Assembly: GCA_022450045.1 (NCBI GenBank)
Contig: JAKURD010000003.1
Coordinates: 1-64,000, forward strand
Direction: 5' to 3'
From: Gracilimonas sp.
GTDB lineage: Bacteria > Bacteroidota > Rhodothermia > Balneolales > Balneolaceae
DNA length: 64,000 bases
A program made the position numbers and the translations under genes. The notes under the pieces were generated by a model. It had not been told where the DNA came from and did not search any database. It worked only from the letters and a program-made list of their open reading frames with translations. Shown here piece after piece: positions 1-7,146 of this stretch. Numbering within the stretch: the stretch's first letter is position 1; each line of letters opens with the position of its first letter.

Positions 1-249
1 GATACCCTTGAGCATCTTGGCGTGGGCCAGAGTGAGCGGGATATCCTGTCCGTTACACCAATCCGCTACCCAGTACCAGTAGCTGGTACATTCCACCACG
101 GCTTGCACAGGCCCGGTAAAGCGTTCAAAAAACCGGCTCAGATTGGCTGGGGTATTGGTCACCTTTTCTTCGGTCAGTAACTTTCCGTTGTCATTAATGG
201 CTACAAGTGTCATATTTCGGCTATGTAAATCGATTCCTACGTGAATCAT
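1..249 (-). CDS. IS110-family transposase, N-terminal part (cut by window edge)
   Basis: The minus strand is open from an ATG at 249 to the window edge, 83 codons without a stop. The protein starts MIHVGIDLHSRNMTLVAI, the first conserved Asp block of the DEDD (RuvC-like) catalytic domain of IS110/IS1111 transposases. It continues with an AVVECTSYWYW stretch and AHAKMLKGI, which also fit that family. A strong ribosome binding site (GGGAGG) lies about 6 bases upstream of the ATG. The downstream catalytic Ser domain lies outside the window, so intactness cannot be judged. The family recognition is confident; the IS1111 subgroup is an inference from the short upstream end and the adjoining attC-like site. 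Confidence 0.85.
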   Translation of the reverse strand, partial: MIHVGIDLHSRNMTLVAINDNGKLLTEEKVTNTPANLSRFFERFTGPVQAVVECTSYWYWVADWCNGQDIPLTLAHAKMLKGI

Positions 250-314
250 GATGTCCTCCCTGGGTTTGTTGATGTCAGATATTACAATCTAGGTGGGGAC
301 ATCCTTTTTGTAAA
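1..314 (-). mobile_element. IS110/IS1111-like insertion sequence, one end
   Basis: This covers the transposase start and its short upstream end. Between 251 and 312 there is an imperfect inverted pair (GATGTCCTCCC near 250, GGGGACATCC near 295-304) that could be a subterminal repeat or leader hairpin. Only about 65 bases separate the transposase ATG from the first attC-like sequence. IS1111-subgroup elements carry their long non-coding, bridge-RNA end downstream of the transposase, and several are known to insert into attC sites of integrons. The exact element boundary is not determined. Confidence 0.5.
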
Positions 315-441
315 GATCAACGGTTTCAACGCGGACAGGCCTCGCCGTTTCGTTGCTGGTTTTTAATATTTTGCTTTTTAGATCATTCATGGTCAAATTC
401 TTAATTCATTCGCCTGCCGGTTACGCGCGGGGCCGTTATAC
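315..441 (+). other. attC-like recombination site 1 (probably interrupted at its left end)
   Basis: The right end is GGGGCCGTTATAC (429-441). It has the R' core GTTATAC and the same layout as the two sites downstream. The inner arms CGCGGACAGGC (330-340) and GCCTGCCGGTTACGCG (about 413-428) are imperfectly complementary with bulged bases, as in attC hairpins. The left core is only approximate (GATCAAC, 315-321) and may have been altered by the neighbouring IS110-type element. The right half is convincing and the left half uncertain. Confidence 0.45.
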
Positions 442-1588
442 CGCTGATATTGTTATTTATTCCTACAACAATAAAAGTTAATATGAAGCCATTTTGTTTT
501 CTCATATTTGTACTACTGGCTACATTGCAAGGACTCGCTCAAGAGCGTCCACCCATTATAGATATGCATATGCATGCTTTGGCGGCTGACCAGCAAGGAC
601 CACCGCCGGTAGCTATTTGCTCCCCTTTTAATCAATTTCCAGCTTGGGATCCAGCCCAGCCGTATGGCGAATTGTGGTTGGATATACTTAAGAATCCACC
701 ATGTAGTGATCCTATTTGGTCTCCGAAAACAGATTCGGAACTGATGAACCGGTCATTGGAAATCATGAAGAAATATAATGTAATTGGAGTATTAAGTGGT
801 ACACCTGATCGTGTGAAAATATGGATGAATGCAGCACCGAACCGATTTTACGCCGGTGTGGGATTTCAACTTGAACCGAACAGTTATTCTCCTGATTCAA
901 TACGTGCTCTACATGTTGCAGGCCAACTCGATGTGTTTGCTGAAATTACCAACCAATATATTGGAATTGATCCTTCCGATGAACGAATGGAACCATACTG
1001 GCAACTGGCTGAAGAATTGGATATCCCCGTGGGTATTCATATCGGAACCGGTCCGCCCGGCGTAATTTACCTGGGAGCCACTGGCTATCGAGCAAGGCTT
1101 CACAGCCCCTTATCAATTGAAGAAGTACTTGTGAAACACCCTAAACTCCGAGTCTATATCATGCATGCAGGATATCCCATGCTGGATGATATGCTGGCTG
1201 TATTGTATGCCCATCCCCAAGTATATGTTGAACTTGGTGTCATAATATTTACCCAACCCAAGAAAGCATTCTATAGATATCTTGAAACAATGGTTGATGC
1301 AGGTTTTGGAAACCGGATAATGTTCGGCTCAGATCAAATGGTCTGGCCAGAAGCTATAGTACGATCAATTGATACAATTAATAAAGCACCTTTTTTAACA
1401 GAAAAACACAAAAGGGATATCTTATACAATAACGCGGCTCGCTTTCTACGCCTAAGCAAGGCTGAAATTTCTCGTCATCTCGATATGTAGTCGTAAGATA
1501 AGCAGTATAACAAAGCGGCTCAAAGGGACGAGTTTACAGTTCGGGATATTACAAAACTTAGTTGACTCGCCGCTTAGCCGCAATGTCG
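436..1588 (+). mobile_element. integron gene cassette 1 (amidohydrolase)
   Basis: The boundaries are set by the expected cut between G and TT of the two R' cores (GTTATAC at 435-441 and 1588-1594). The unit holds a single gene that starts 47 bases after the left boundary, and its attC begins 15 bases after the stop codon. That compact one-gene layout with the attC at the 3' end is typical of integron cassettes. Confidence 0.65.
483..1490 (+). CDS. secreted amidohydrolase-family protein
   Basis: The protein belongs to the TIM-barrel metal-dependent hydrolases (Amidohydrolase 2 family). Visible metal-binding motifs are DMHMH near the mature N-terminus, GIHIG and MHAG mid-protein, and FGSDQM near the C-terminus, in the usual order. 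The ATG at 483 is preferred over an upstream in-frame start at 450. It gives a clean signal peptide, MKPFCFLIFVLLATLQGLAQ, with a probable cleavage after LAQ, so the mature enzyme should be periplasmic or exported. It is the only gene of cassette 1 and is followed directly by an attC-like site. The substrate cannot be read from the sequence; relatives include decarboxylases and lactonases. Confidence 0.85.
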   Translation: MKPFCFLIFVLLATLQGLAQERPPIIDMHMHALAADQQGPPPVAICSPFNQFPAWDPAQPYGELWLDILKNPPCSDPIWSPKTDSELMNRSLEIMKKYNVIGVLSGTPDRVKIWMNAAPNRFYAGVGFQLEPNSYSPDSIRALHVAGQLDVFAEITNQYIGIDPSDERMEPYWQLAEELDIPVGIHIGTGPPGVIYLGATGYRARLHSPLSIEEVLVKHPKLRVYIMHAGYPMLDDMLAVLYAHPQVYVELGVIIFTQPKKAFYRYLETMVDAGFGNRIMFGSDQMVWPEAIVRSIDTINKAPFLTEKHKRDILYNNAARFLRLSKAEISRHLDM

Positions 1589-1594
1589 TTATAC
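1505..1594 (+). other. attC-like recombination site 2
   Basis: Outer cores GTATAAC (1505-1511) and GTTATAC (1588-1594) are perfect reverse complements. Inside them, GCGGCTCAAAGGGACGAGT (1514-1532) pairs with ACTCGCCGCTTAGCCGC (1565-1581) apart from bulged bases. The 90-base length, the CTCAA-type left arm and the TTAGCCGC right arm are all as in attC/VCR sites of integron cassettes. It sits between the amidohydrolase gene and the toxin-antitoxin genes and closes cassette 1. Confidence 0.75.
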
Positions 1595-1673
1595 CCCCCT
1601 CTTCCACTCAATAAATAATTGTCAGAATTGTTCGTTTTTCAATAGATTAGAGAAAGAAATAAACCCCAAAACT

Positions 1674-1907
1674 ATGATTACAGATTATAAAGAAATTCAG
1701 CATTCGGCTCTCGAGTTAGACGAAAATCATCGCGCTGAATTAGCCAAAAAGCTTATTGATAGCCTTGATCAGCAAATTGATGATGATATTGAACAAGCTT
1801 GGATTGATGAAGTCAAAAAAAGAAAAGCTGAGATAAAATCGGGAGAAGTAACTCCAATTTCAGGTCAAGAAGTACATAAGGCTGCTCGAGAACTTCTTAA
1901 AAAATGA
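1674..1907 (+). CDS. type II antitoxin, addiction module component family
   Basis: A 77-residue acidic protein resembling the small addiction module components of the TIGR02574 type. The segment ALELDENHRAELAKKLIDSL is characteristic, and the C-terminal half (AWIDEVKKRKAEIKSGE, then an AREL-like tail) is helical. Such proteins bind and neutralise an adjacent RelE/ParE-type toxin and repress their own operon. The stop codon overlaps the toxin start by four bases (ATGA at 1904-1907), which implies translational coupling. The gene sits alone with its partner between two attC-like sites. Confidence 0.85.
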   Translation: MITDYKEIQHSALELDENHRAELAKKLIDSLDQQIDDDIEQAWIDEVKKRKAEIKSGEVTPISGQEVHKAARELLKK

Positions 1908-2194
1908 CTTTTCAATATCATCCTGAAGCAGCTAAAGAGTTAACAAGTTCTATTCAATACTACGAAGAAAAGACTATTGGGCTTGGGGCTGAATTTCTTG
2001 ATGAAATAGAAGAGGCTATTGCTCAGGCATTGGCACATCCCCAATCTGGATCTTTACTTACCAAACAAGATCGAAGAATATTACTTGACCGTTTTCCTTA
2101 TGAAATTATTTATGACGTTTCAGAAAATATAATCACCATTACTGCTGTCAAGCATATGAAACGAAAACCGGGTTATTGGCAGTCAAGAAAGTGA
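1904..2194 (+). CDS. RelE/ParE-family toxin
   Basis: A 96-residue protein with the ParE/RelE fold signature. It has an N-terminal HPEAAKELTSSIQYYEE helix pair, a central GAEFLDEIEEAI segment, and a C-terminal DRFPYEIIYDVSENIITITAVKH strand region ending in HMKRKPGYW. The last segment is the usual basic or aromatic tail of this family. The gene is translationally coupled to the antitoxin at 1674-1907. Whether it cleaves ribosome-bound mRNA or poisons gyrase cannot be told from sequence. The stop codon is 6 bases before the next attC-like site. Confidence 0.88.
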   Translation: MTFQYHPEAAKELTSSIQYYEEKTIGLGAEFLDEIEEAIAQALAHPQSGSLLTKQDRRILLDRFPYEIIYDVSENIITITAVKHMKRKPGYWQSRK

Positions 2195-2200
2195 CCGTGG

Positions 2201-2319
2201 GTATAACAATGCGTTTTAAATCGGACGGGGTGCGATCGGGTTTGTTTCTGTAGAATTGATTTTGCTACTTCAAAAGAAACTCATAATCCCCGCGTCGTTT
2301 AAACACAAGGCCGATATAC
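2201..2319 (+). other. attC-like recombination site 3 with degenerate right core
   Basis: Left core GTATAAC (2201-2207). The arms TGCGTTTTAAATCGGACGGGG (about 2210-2230) and CCCCGCGTCGTTTAAACACA (2288-2307) are imperfectly complementary. The right core reads GATATAC (2313-2319), preceded by AAGGCC, matching the right ends of sites 1 and 2 except that the second base of the core is A instead of T. This departs from the GTTRRRY consensus, so the site may be a poor or dead substrate. It is the last such site seen. Confidence 0.6.
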
Positions 2320-2349
2320 CCCATTTAAAATCTCTCAGAATTTTCTGGT

Positions 2350-2655
2350 TTATGAGGAAAAGTGATAGCCCACTTTTTCTTCTTTGTAGCCCCTCAAAAA
2401 CAATTTTTGCTGGTATCGAATGTTAAGCAGAGAATCATACCCCTCTTTCTTTAATACAATATCTGTAAAGTAGAATGTTCTCAGGTGGATGAAATACGGG
2501 ATCGTAATTGTGTAAAGAATACCAGTGCTGAATAGTGGTAAAAACTCATGAGTTAAATCAAATGAATTATGAAGTAGGCCCGCAATACTTGCACCCATAA
2601 AAATTACCAAAAAAAATCTTATTAAAATCAAAAATAGTATATAGTATTGGGTCAA
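2350..2655 (-). CDS. small membrane protein of unknown function
   Basis: A 101-residue open frame on the strand opposite to the cassettes. Two strongly hydrophobic segments (residues about 5-28, containing ILFLILIRFFLVIFMG, and about 43-57, containing FSTGILYTITIPYFI) suggest an inner-membrane protein. The C-terminal 35 residues are basic and soluble. No family is recognised. It begins just after the last attC-like site and is not itself followed by one, so it is either an unclosed cassette remnant or ordinary flanking DNA. The base composition is very AT-rich, as in its surroundings. Confidence 0.45.
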   Translation of the reverse strand: MTQYYILFLILIRFFLVIFMGASIAGLLHNSFDLTHEFLPLFSTGILYTITIPYFIHLRTFYFTDIVLKKEGYDSLLNIRYQQKLFLRGYKEEKVGYHFSS

Positions 2656-2869
2656 CGGAAAAATTTAATTACCTCTTCACACCAAAAAAACAGATTGTAG
2701 AATTAGAACCCTACCTAAAGCGAGCAACAAAAATCAGAGAACTTGAGTACATTAATGATTAAGCTGCAAACAGCTCAACAACCGGGCGAAAAAAATCCTG
2801 AGTCCAGGAATTTCTTATTTTAATTTTTAGTCGTTTATTGAACCTATATCCTTATCAAAAAAAAAGATT

Positions 2870-3106
2870 ATGGCTGACCAACTTGAAAGAAACGACCCTT
2901 GCCATTGTGGAAGCGGAAAAAAATACAAGAATTGCTGTATAGATAAAGATCGTTCCACTTTTACTTCAAAGATAGGCGTGGCCGGACTGGTACTTCTTTT
3001 CCTTATCGGGGCCTGGTTTTTAGCAACAGCCTTATCAGGTGAGGAAAGTACACAAAATTGCCCTGCAGGTACTACCTGGTCGGCATCGCATCAGCATTGC
3101 CATTAA
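2870..3106 (+). CDS. SEC-C motif protein with one membrane segment
   Basis: A 78-residue protein. Residues 9-25 carry the zinc-binding SEC-C motif, NDPCHCGSGKKYKNCC, the module found at the C-terminus of SecA and in many small proteins. A hydrophobic segment follows (about 37-54, GLVLLFLIGAWFLATAL). The tail has a Cys pair and His residues (NCPAGTTWSASHQHCH) and may also bind metal. Expected topology is a cytoplasmic SEC-C domain anchored in the membrane with the C-terminal Cys/His tail outside. No partner gene is evident. Confidence 0.75.
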   Translation: MADQLERNDPCHCGSGKKYKNCCIDKDRSTFTSKIGVAGLVLLFLIGAWFLATALSGEESTQNCPAGTTWSASHQHCH

Positions 3107-3205
3107 TACTTTAAGATTCGGGGTTCCCTAAATTAACTTATCAGTTCACCTTTCCCCTGCTTATCTTCACGGCTGAATTTTAGTTTTTATCCTAAGTCAG
3201 ACTTC

Positions 3206-3853
3206 ATGGAATTTATTATCGACGGGATCGTGACCGGAGTACTTCAAACCACCATACTTGAGTGGATCGCAGTGGCGACCGGACTTCTCAGTGTTTGGTA
3301 TTCCATGAAGGAAAACATCTGGGTGTATCCCACCGGCATCGTGAGTGTATTGATCTACGTATATATTGCCTACATCTATAAGCTCTACGCCGATATGGGC
3401 GTTAATTTCTACTATTTTATTATGAGCGTGTATGGCTGGTATTACTGGCTTCACCCAAAAAGTGATTCCCGTGAACAGGTTCCCGTAACCATGAATAACA
3501 GAACCGAGAATGTGATCTCCGCAGCATTGACCATCGGCTCGTTCAGCATCTTATACTTTGTACTTTCTAATTTTACCGACAGCGACGTTCCTTTTTGGGA
3601 TTCTTTGACCACGTGTTTCGCTATTTTGGGGATGTACCTGATGGCCCGCAAGAAACTGGAAAGCTGGATCGCCTGGATCATAACTGATCTCATTTCCATC
3701 CCGTTGTACTTCTACAAAGAATTGGTGCTTACCAGTTTTCAATTCCTTGTTTTTACACTGATTGCCATTGGCGGCTATATCTCCTGGAAGAGATCAATGG
3801 AGGAGAATAATTCGAAATTAAAGCTGCGGGAAGAACAGGCTGAAGCAATTTAG
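3206..3853 (+). CDS. PnuC-family nicotinamide riboside or thiamine (PnuT) transporter
   Basis: A 215-residue inner-membrane protein with about seven hydrophobic segments. It shows the PnuC signature: WIAVATGLLSVWYSMKENIW, then VYPTGIVSVLIYVYI, and NFYYFIMSVYGWYYW. PnuC proteins are facilitators for vitamin nucleosides trapped by phosphorylation in the cytosol. The gene ends 17 bases from the convergent end of a thiamine pyrophosphokinase gene. In Bacteroidota that neighbour is often next to the thiamine-specific branch PnuT, so thiamine is a reasonable alternative substrate. No THI-box riboswitch was found upstream, which leaves the substrate open. Confidence 0.85.
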   Translation: MEFIIDGIVTGVLQTTILEWIAVATGLLSVWYSMKENIWVYPTGIVSVLIYVYIAYIYKLYADMGVNFYYFIMSVYGWYYWLHPKSDSREQVPVTMNNRTENVISAALTIGSFSILYFVLSNFTDSDVPFWDSLTTCFAILGMYLMARKKLESWIAWIITDLISIPLYFYKELVLTSFQFLVFTLIAIGGYISWKRSMEENNSKLKLREEQAEAI

Positions 3854-3870
3854 CGCTTCAATTTGTCCGG

Positions 3871-4497
3871 CTAATTCCCTGCAACCTTTTCAACAAACAC
3901 GATAAGATCTCCTTCCCCGGCAGTGATTGAAAACTCGTCCTCCACCGTTTCGTTGGAGGTTCCGTCTCGCTCCCCGTTTTTTAGCGATTCATCATTTAGG
4001 GGATACTTTAATCCCTTAGTGGTTACTCCCCGAACCTCACCTGATAGTGGAAACAAGGATACCATGCGTCCTGCACCAATATTCATGGTGCAGGTATCAG
4101 ATAACAGAAAAGCTTCAAATAACTCATCTTTATAGATCAGAGAGTTGAACCGGTTATCGAACTTTTTAAGAACTGAAAGGTTTTTCAGGGCATGATCCAT
4201 ACGTTTGCCAAAAGTACCCAAGACTGTACATGTTTTTGCCATTTTCTTTACTGTCAGCGAAAGTGCTTTCTCAAGGTCGTTGGTCTCCTGACCTTCATCA
4301 AGAATGATCTCAACGTCGATATTTTCAGGCTTCTTGAAACTATCCAGATCTCCGATCACAAAATCAGGGACAAAGCCGTATGTCAGTATCGTATTTCCAC
4401 CACCATCGGCTCCAATTACCAGATCGGCTTTTTCAATTTCAGATGTCAAAAGTTTTTTGGTAGGAGGAAAACCGTTACTTACTATAACTGCGTGCAT
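3871..4497 (-). CDS. thiamine pyrophosphokinase
   Basis: A 208-residue protein that transfers pyrophosphate from ATP to thiamine to make thiamine diphosphate. Diagnostic motifs are an N-terminal GADGGGNTILTYGFVPDFV followed by IGDLDSF, then DEGQETNDLEKAL and a GKRMDHAL segment, in the order of TPK catalytic domains. The C-terminal third is the beta-sheet substrate-binding domain and is somewhat divergent. The gene converges on the PnuC-type transporter gene. A transport-and-trap pair for thiamine is plausible but not proven by the orientation. Confidence 0.9.
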   Translation of the reverse strand: MHAVIVSNGFPPTKKLLTSEIEKADLVIGADGGGNTILTYGFVPDFVIGDLDSFKKPENIDVEIILDEGQETNDLEKALSLTVKKMAKTCTVLGTFGKRMDHALKNLSVLKKFDNRFNSLIYKDELFEAFLLSDTCTMNIGAGRMVSLFPLSGEVRGVTTKGLKYPLNDESLKNGERDGTSNETVEDEFSITAGEGDLIVFVEKVAGN

Positions 4498-4574
4498 ACA
4501 TCATTTTAAAAACTGAAATTATTTCTGCCTTAAAATAAGTGGAATTCTGTCAATGTTCGCCTATTTTTGAAGCT

Positions 4575-5552
4575 ATGGAAAACTTTATGTTCAAAGACTT
4601 TATTTCGAAAATTTTAACGTACCAAAAGGTGGCCGTTTTTTCACATATGAGACCTGATGGCGACTGTCTCGGCTCACAGATAGCCCTTAGTTTGTGGTTG
4701 CAAAAAAACGGGATTGAAGTTACCGCTTTTAATGAAGATGACGTGCCCGGAAATATGAAATGGCTGGAGGATTTTTTCCCCATTTCGAAACCTATCCGGA
4801 ATGATTTGCAAGATTTTGACGCTTTTGTGCTCGTAGATGGAAATGCGCTCCATCGTTTTGGGGAGGCCGCAGAATCTCTTAAAAACATGGGGAAACCACT
4901 TTTTATGGTCGACCACCATCCCGACCCGGATGATATCTTTGAAGAGTTTGTATCCGTGGTTTCAGCTTCATCTACATGTGAGCTGATCTATCAGCTGTAT
5001 GCCGAGCATAATGCAGACCAAATTGATGAACATGCAGCCAAAGCCATGTATCTGGGGCTGGTTACCGATACCGGCTCGTTCCAGTTTGACAGCGTAAAAC
5101 CTGCGACCATGTATGCTGCGGCCGACCTTTTGAAGCGCGGAAAATTCACCCCAAATGAAATTACCGAGCGCATCTATGCCTCCCGTCCATTACGCCAGTT
5201 AAAGTTGCTTAGCATGGCTCTTGATACCATCGAACTTCATGCCAACGGGCTTATTTCCACTATCTGTATTACCCAACAAATGTTTGCAGAGACTGGATGT
5301 ACCAGTGAAGATACCGAAGGGTTTGTGCAATACCCTCTGAGCGTTGAGGGTGTAAAAACCTGTGTATTATTTCGGGAAGATGGAGACCGGATCAAATTAA
5401 GTTTGCGTTCACAAAGTGATGACATCGATGTCAACAAATGGGCACGATCGTTTAATGGGGGCGGCCATCAAAAAGCGGCGGGAGCCTGGCATGAAGGCCC
5501 TCTGAAAAAAGCTATCAAAGATGTGATTTCTGTAGGGAAGGAACAATTATAG
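4575..5552 (+). CDS. DHH/DHHA1 phosphoesterase, NrnA-like (nanoRNase/pAp phosphatase)
   Basis: About 325 residues from the preferred ATG at 4575; an in-frame start at 4539 adds only 12 atypical residues. Motifs in order are MRPDGDCLGSQIAL (metal site I), VDGNALHRFG, DHHPDPDD (the DHH motif), GLVTDTGSFQF, and a C-terminal GGGHQKAAGA of the DHHA1 domain. This is the layout of NrnA-type enzymes that degrade 2-5 nt RNA and dephosphorylate 3'-phosphoadenosine 5'-phosphate. It is cytoplasmic, Mn-dependent, and transcribed alone, divergent from thiamine pyrophosphokinase. Confidence 0.9.
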   Translation: MENFMFKDFISKILTYQKVAVFSHMRPDGDCLGSQIALSLWLQKNGIEVTAFNEDDVPGNMKWLEDFFPISKPIRNDLQDFDAFVLVDGNALHRFGEAAESLKNMGKPLFMVDHHPDPDDIFEEFVSVVSASSTCELIYQLYAEHNADQIDEHAAKAMYLGLVTDTGSFQFDSVKPATMYAAADLLKRGKFTPNEITERIYASRPLRQLKLLSMALDTIELHANGLISTICITQQMFAETGCTSEDTEGFVQYPLSVEGVKTCVLFREDGDRIKLSLRSQSDDIDVNKWARSFNGGGHQKAAGAWHEGPLKKAIKDVISVGKEQL

Positions 5553-5608
5553 TGCTACAACTAAGTTTTTATTCTTATAGATAAAGGTTAGATATTAGTA
5601 AGATTAAT

Positions 5609-5800
5609 ATGGAAAAGAAACAAAAAGCGCTTGGATTAGGTACTGCAGATTTTATTGACAAGGCTCTGTTCAATACCGAAGAGAAAGAGCTGATCAAAAA
5701 TAAAATGAAAATCGCACCCAAAACTCCTCTTTTTAGATATGTAGTTTTGAAAAGAAAAGGGTGTTTAGCAGCAAAAGGCACAAACTCACTCCTATTCTGA
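5609..5800 (+). CDS. short open frame, uncertain (63 residues)
   Basis: The frame starts MEKKQKALGLGTADFIDKAL and is basic, with no recognisable domain, signal or membrane segment. It lies between two confident genes on the same strand with 56 bases on its left and 143 on its right. It lacks a clear ribosome binding site and its last 25 residues look unstructured. It could be a real small protein, the remnant of a longer gene, or chance. It is reported only because nothing else occupies this stretch. Confidence 0.2.
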   Translation: MEKKQKALGLGTADFIDKALFNTEEKELIKNKMKIAPKTPLFRYVVLKRKGCLAAKGTNSLLF

Positions 5801-5943
5801 TGATGTAGTTGGGAACCATTCTCTGGCAATTGTATCATGACCTTTAGATCTTATCACCATACAATTGAATGCAGGAAACTACGTTGAATTAGTCCTTTGT
5901 TTACAACTTAACCGAATACTTTCTTAAAATCGCAGAGTTACTT

Positions 5944-7146
5944 ATGGTTCGATTCGTTACTATTTTATGGGTGACCCTGATGTTTACAGGGTGCAGTTTT
6001 GAACAAGATTCTAGTCAAGAAAAACCTTCTCCTATTGCGTCTGTAGGTGCTATTAGCAGTACCAAAGCCCATGCTGATAAAGACATCAAAACAGAAGCAG
6101 AAAATCAGCTCACAACCATCGATGATTCCCGCCGGAATGCCATTACCAACGCCGTTGATAAGGCAGGACCTGCCGTGGTAAGTATTACCGTAACGGAACT
6201 CCAGCGCGGCTACACTCGTGAATTTGATTCTTTCTTTTTCCGTTATTTCGATGTTCCCATTCAACGGGAAGTGCAAAGTGTAGGCTCTGGTTTTATAATC
6301 AGTGAAGATGGCTTAGTAGTAACCAATGAACATGTGGCAAGTAAAAACTCCAAAACCATCATGGTGGCACTTTCTGATGGAAACACTTATGACGCTGAAC
6401 TCCTCGGTTCTGATGAACTTGCCGACCTCTCATTACTTAAGATTAAAAACCAAAGCCAAAATTATCCCCATGTCGAATTTGCAAATTCTGATGACATCAT
6501 GGTTGGAGAATGGAGTATTGCGATGGGGAATCCTTTCGGGCTTTTTGCGGATGGCCAGCCTTCCGTCACCGTGGGTGTGGTGAGTGCCAAGGAAAGAGAT
6601 TTCCGGCCCGATCCGCAAGACCCAAGAGTTTATATTGAAATGATCCAAACTGATGCAGCCATCAACAGGGGAAACTCAGGCGGACCATTAATAAACAGTA
6701 ATGGCGAAGTGATGGGGATAAATACCTTTATTTTTACCGGCGGCACCGGCAGTGGATTTGTAGGATTAGGGTTTGCCATTCCAAGCAATCGGGTGCAGAA
6801 GATCATTAATCAGCTTAAAGAATCCGGGACCGTTTCTTTGGATTATGATCCGGGAATGAAGTTCGTTCCTGTTACAAGGCAGCTGATCATGCAATACCCA
6901 AATATTCCGCGGGTACTGGGGCTTTTTGTAACGGAGGTCAACAAAAGCGGTCCGGCTTACGAGGGGGGTATCATGCCCGGAGATGTAATCGTACAGATCG
7001 GTGAAGAGCGCGTAACCAGCGAGATGCACGCCTGGGCACTGATGCGGGAATACGAAGAAGGTGAAAAAATGGAACTTCACCTTGTCCGTGAAAACCGCAA
7101 GTACAAAACCAGCATGAACCTCAGAAAACGGGTTCAGGGGCGTTAG
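5944..7146 (+). CDS. HtrA/DegP-like S1C serine protease with PDZ domain (lipoprotein)
   Basis: A 400-residue protein. The N-terminus (VTILWVTLMFTGCS) is a lipoprotein signal with Cys as the modified residue, so the protein is membrane-anchored in the periplasm. The trypsin-like catalytic triad is visible: His in VVTNEHVASK, Asp in LADLSLLKI, Ser in INRGNSGGPLINS, with MGNPFG and GLGFAIPSN around it. One C-terminal PDZ domain follows (GLFVTEVNKSGPAYEGG to the VRENRKYK region). With a single PDZ domain it is closer to DegS/HhoA than to DegP. Likely role is quality control of envelope proteins. Confidence 0.92.
   Translation: MVRFVTILWVTLMFTGCSFEQDSSQEKPSPIASVGAISSTKAHADKDIKTEAENQLTTIDDSRRNAITNAVDKAGPAVVSITVTELQRGYTREFDSFFFRYFDVPIQREVQSVGSGFIISEDGLVVTNEHVASKNSKTIMVALSDGNTYDAELLGSDELADLSLLKIKNQSQNYPHVEFANSDDIMVGEWSIAMGNPFGLFADGQPSVTVGVVSAKERDFRPDPQDPRVYIEMIQTDAAINRGNSGGPLINSNGEVMGINTFIFTGGTGSGFVGLGFAIPSNRVQKIINQLKESGTVSLDYDPGMKFVPVTRQLIMQYPNIPRVLGLFVTEVNKSGPAYEGGIMPGDVIVQIGEERVTSEMHAWALMREYEEGEKMELHLVRENRKYKTSMNLRKRVQGR

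Larger units (their letters stand above)
1589..2313 (+). mobile_element. integron gene cassette 2 (toxin-antitoxin)
   Basis: This unit lies between the cut points of attC-like sites 2 and 3. It contains an antitoxin-toxin gene pair in the same orientation as cassette 1. Toxin-antitoxin cassettes are the common stabilising modules of large chromosomal integron arrays and usually carry their own promoter. Here 85 bases lie upstream of the first gene. Confidence 0.65.

Noticed and set aside
2656..2869. Fourth attC-like site after the minus-strand membrane protein gene
   Set aside because: No GTTRRRY-like core with a matching left partner could be found.
3107..3205. Possible THI-box riboswitch before the PnuC-type gene
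   Set aside because: The conserved CTGAGA core and surrounding stems were not found in the 99 bases available.
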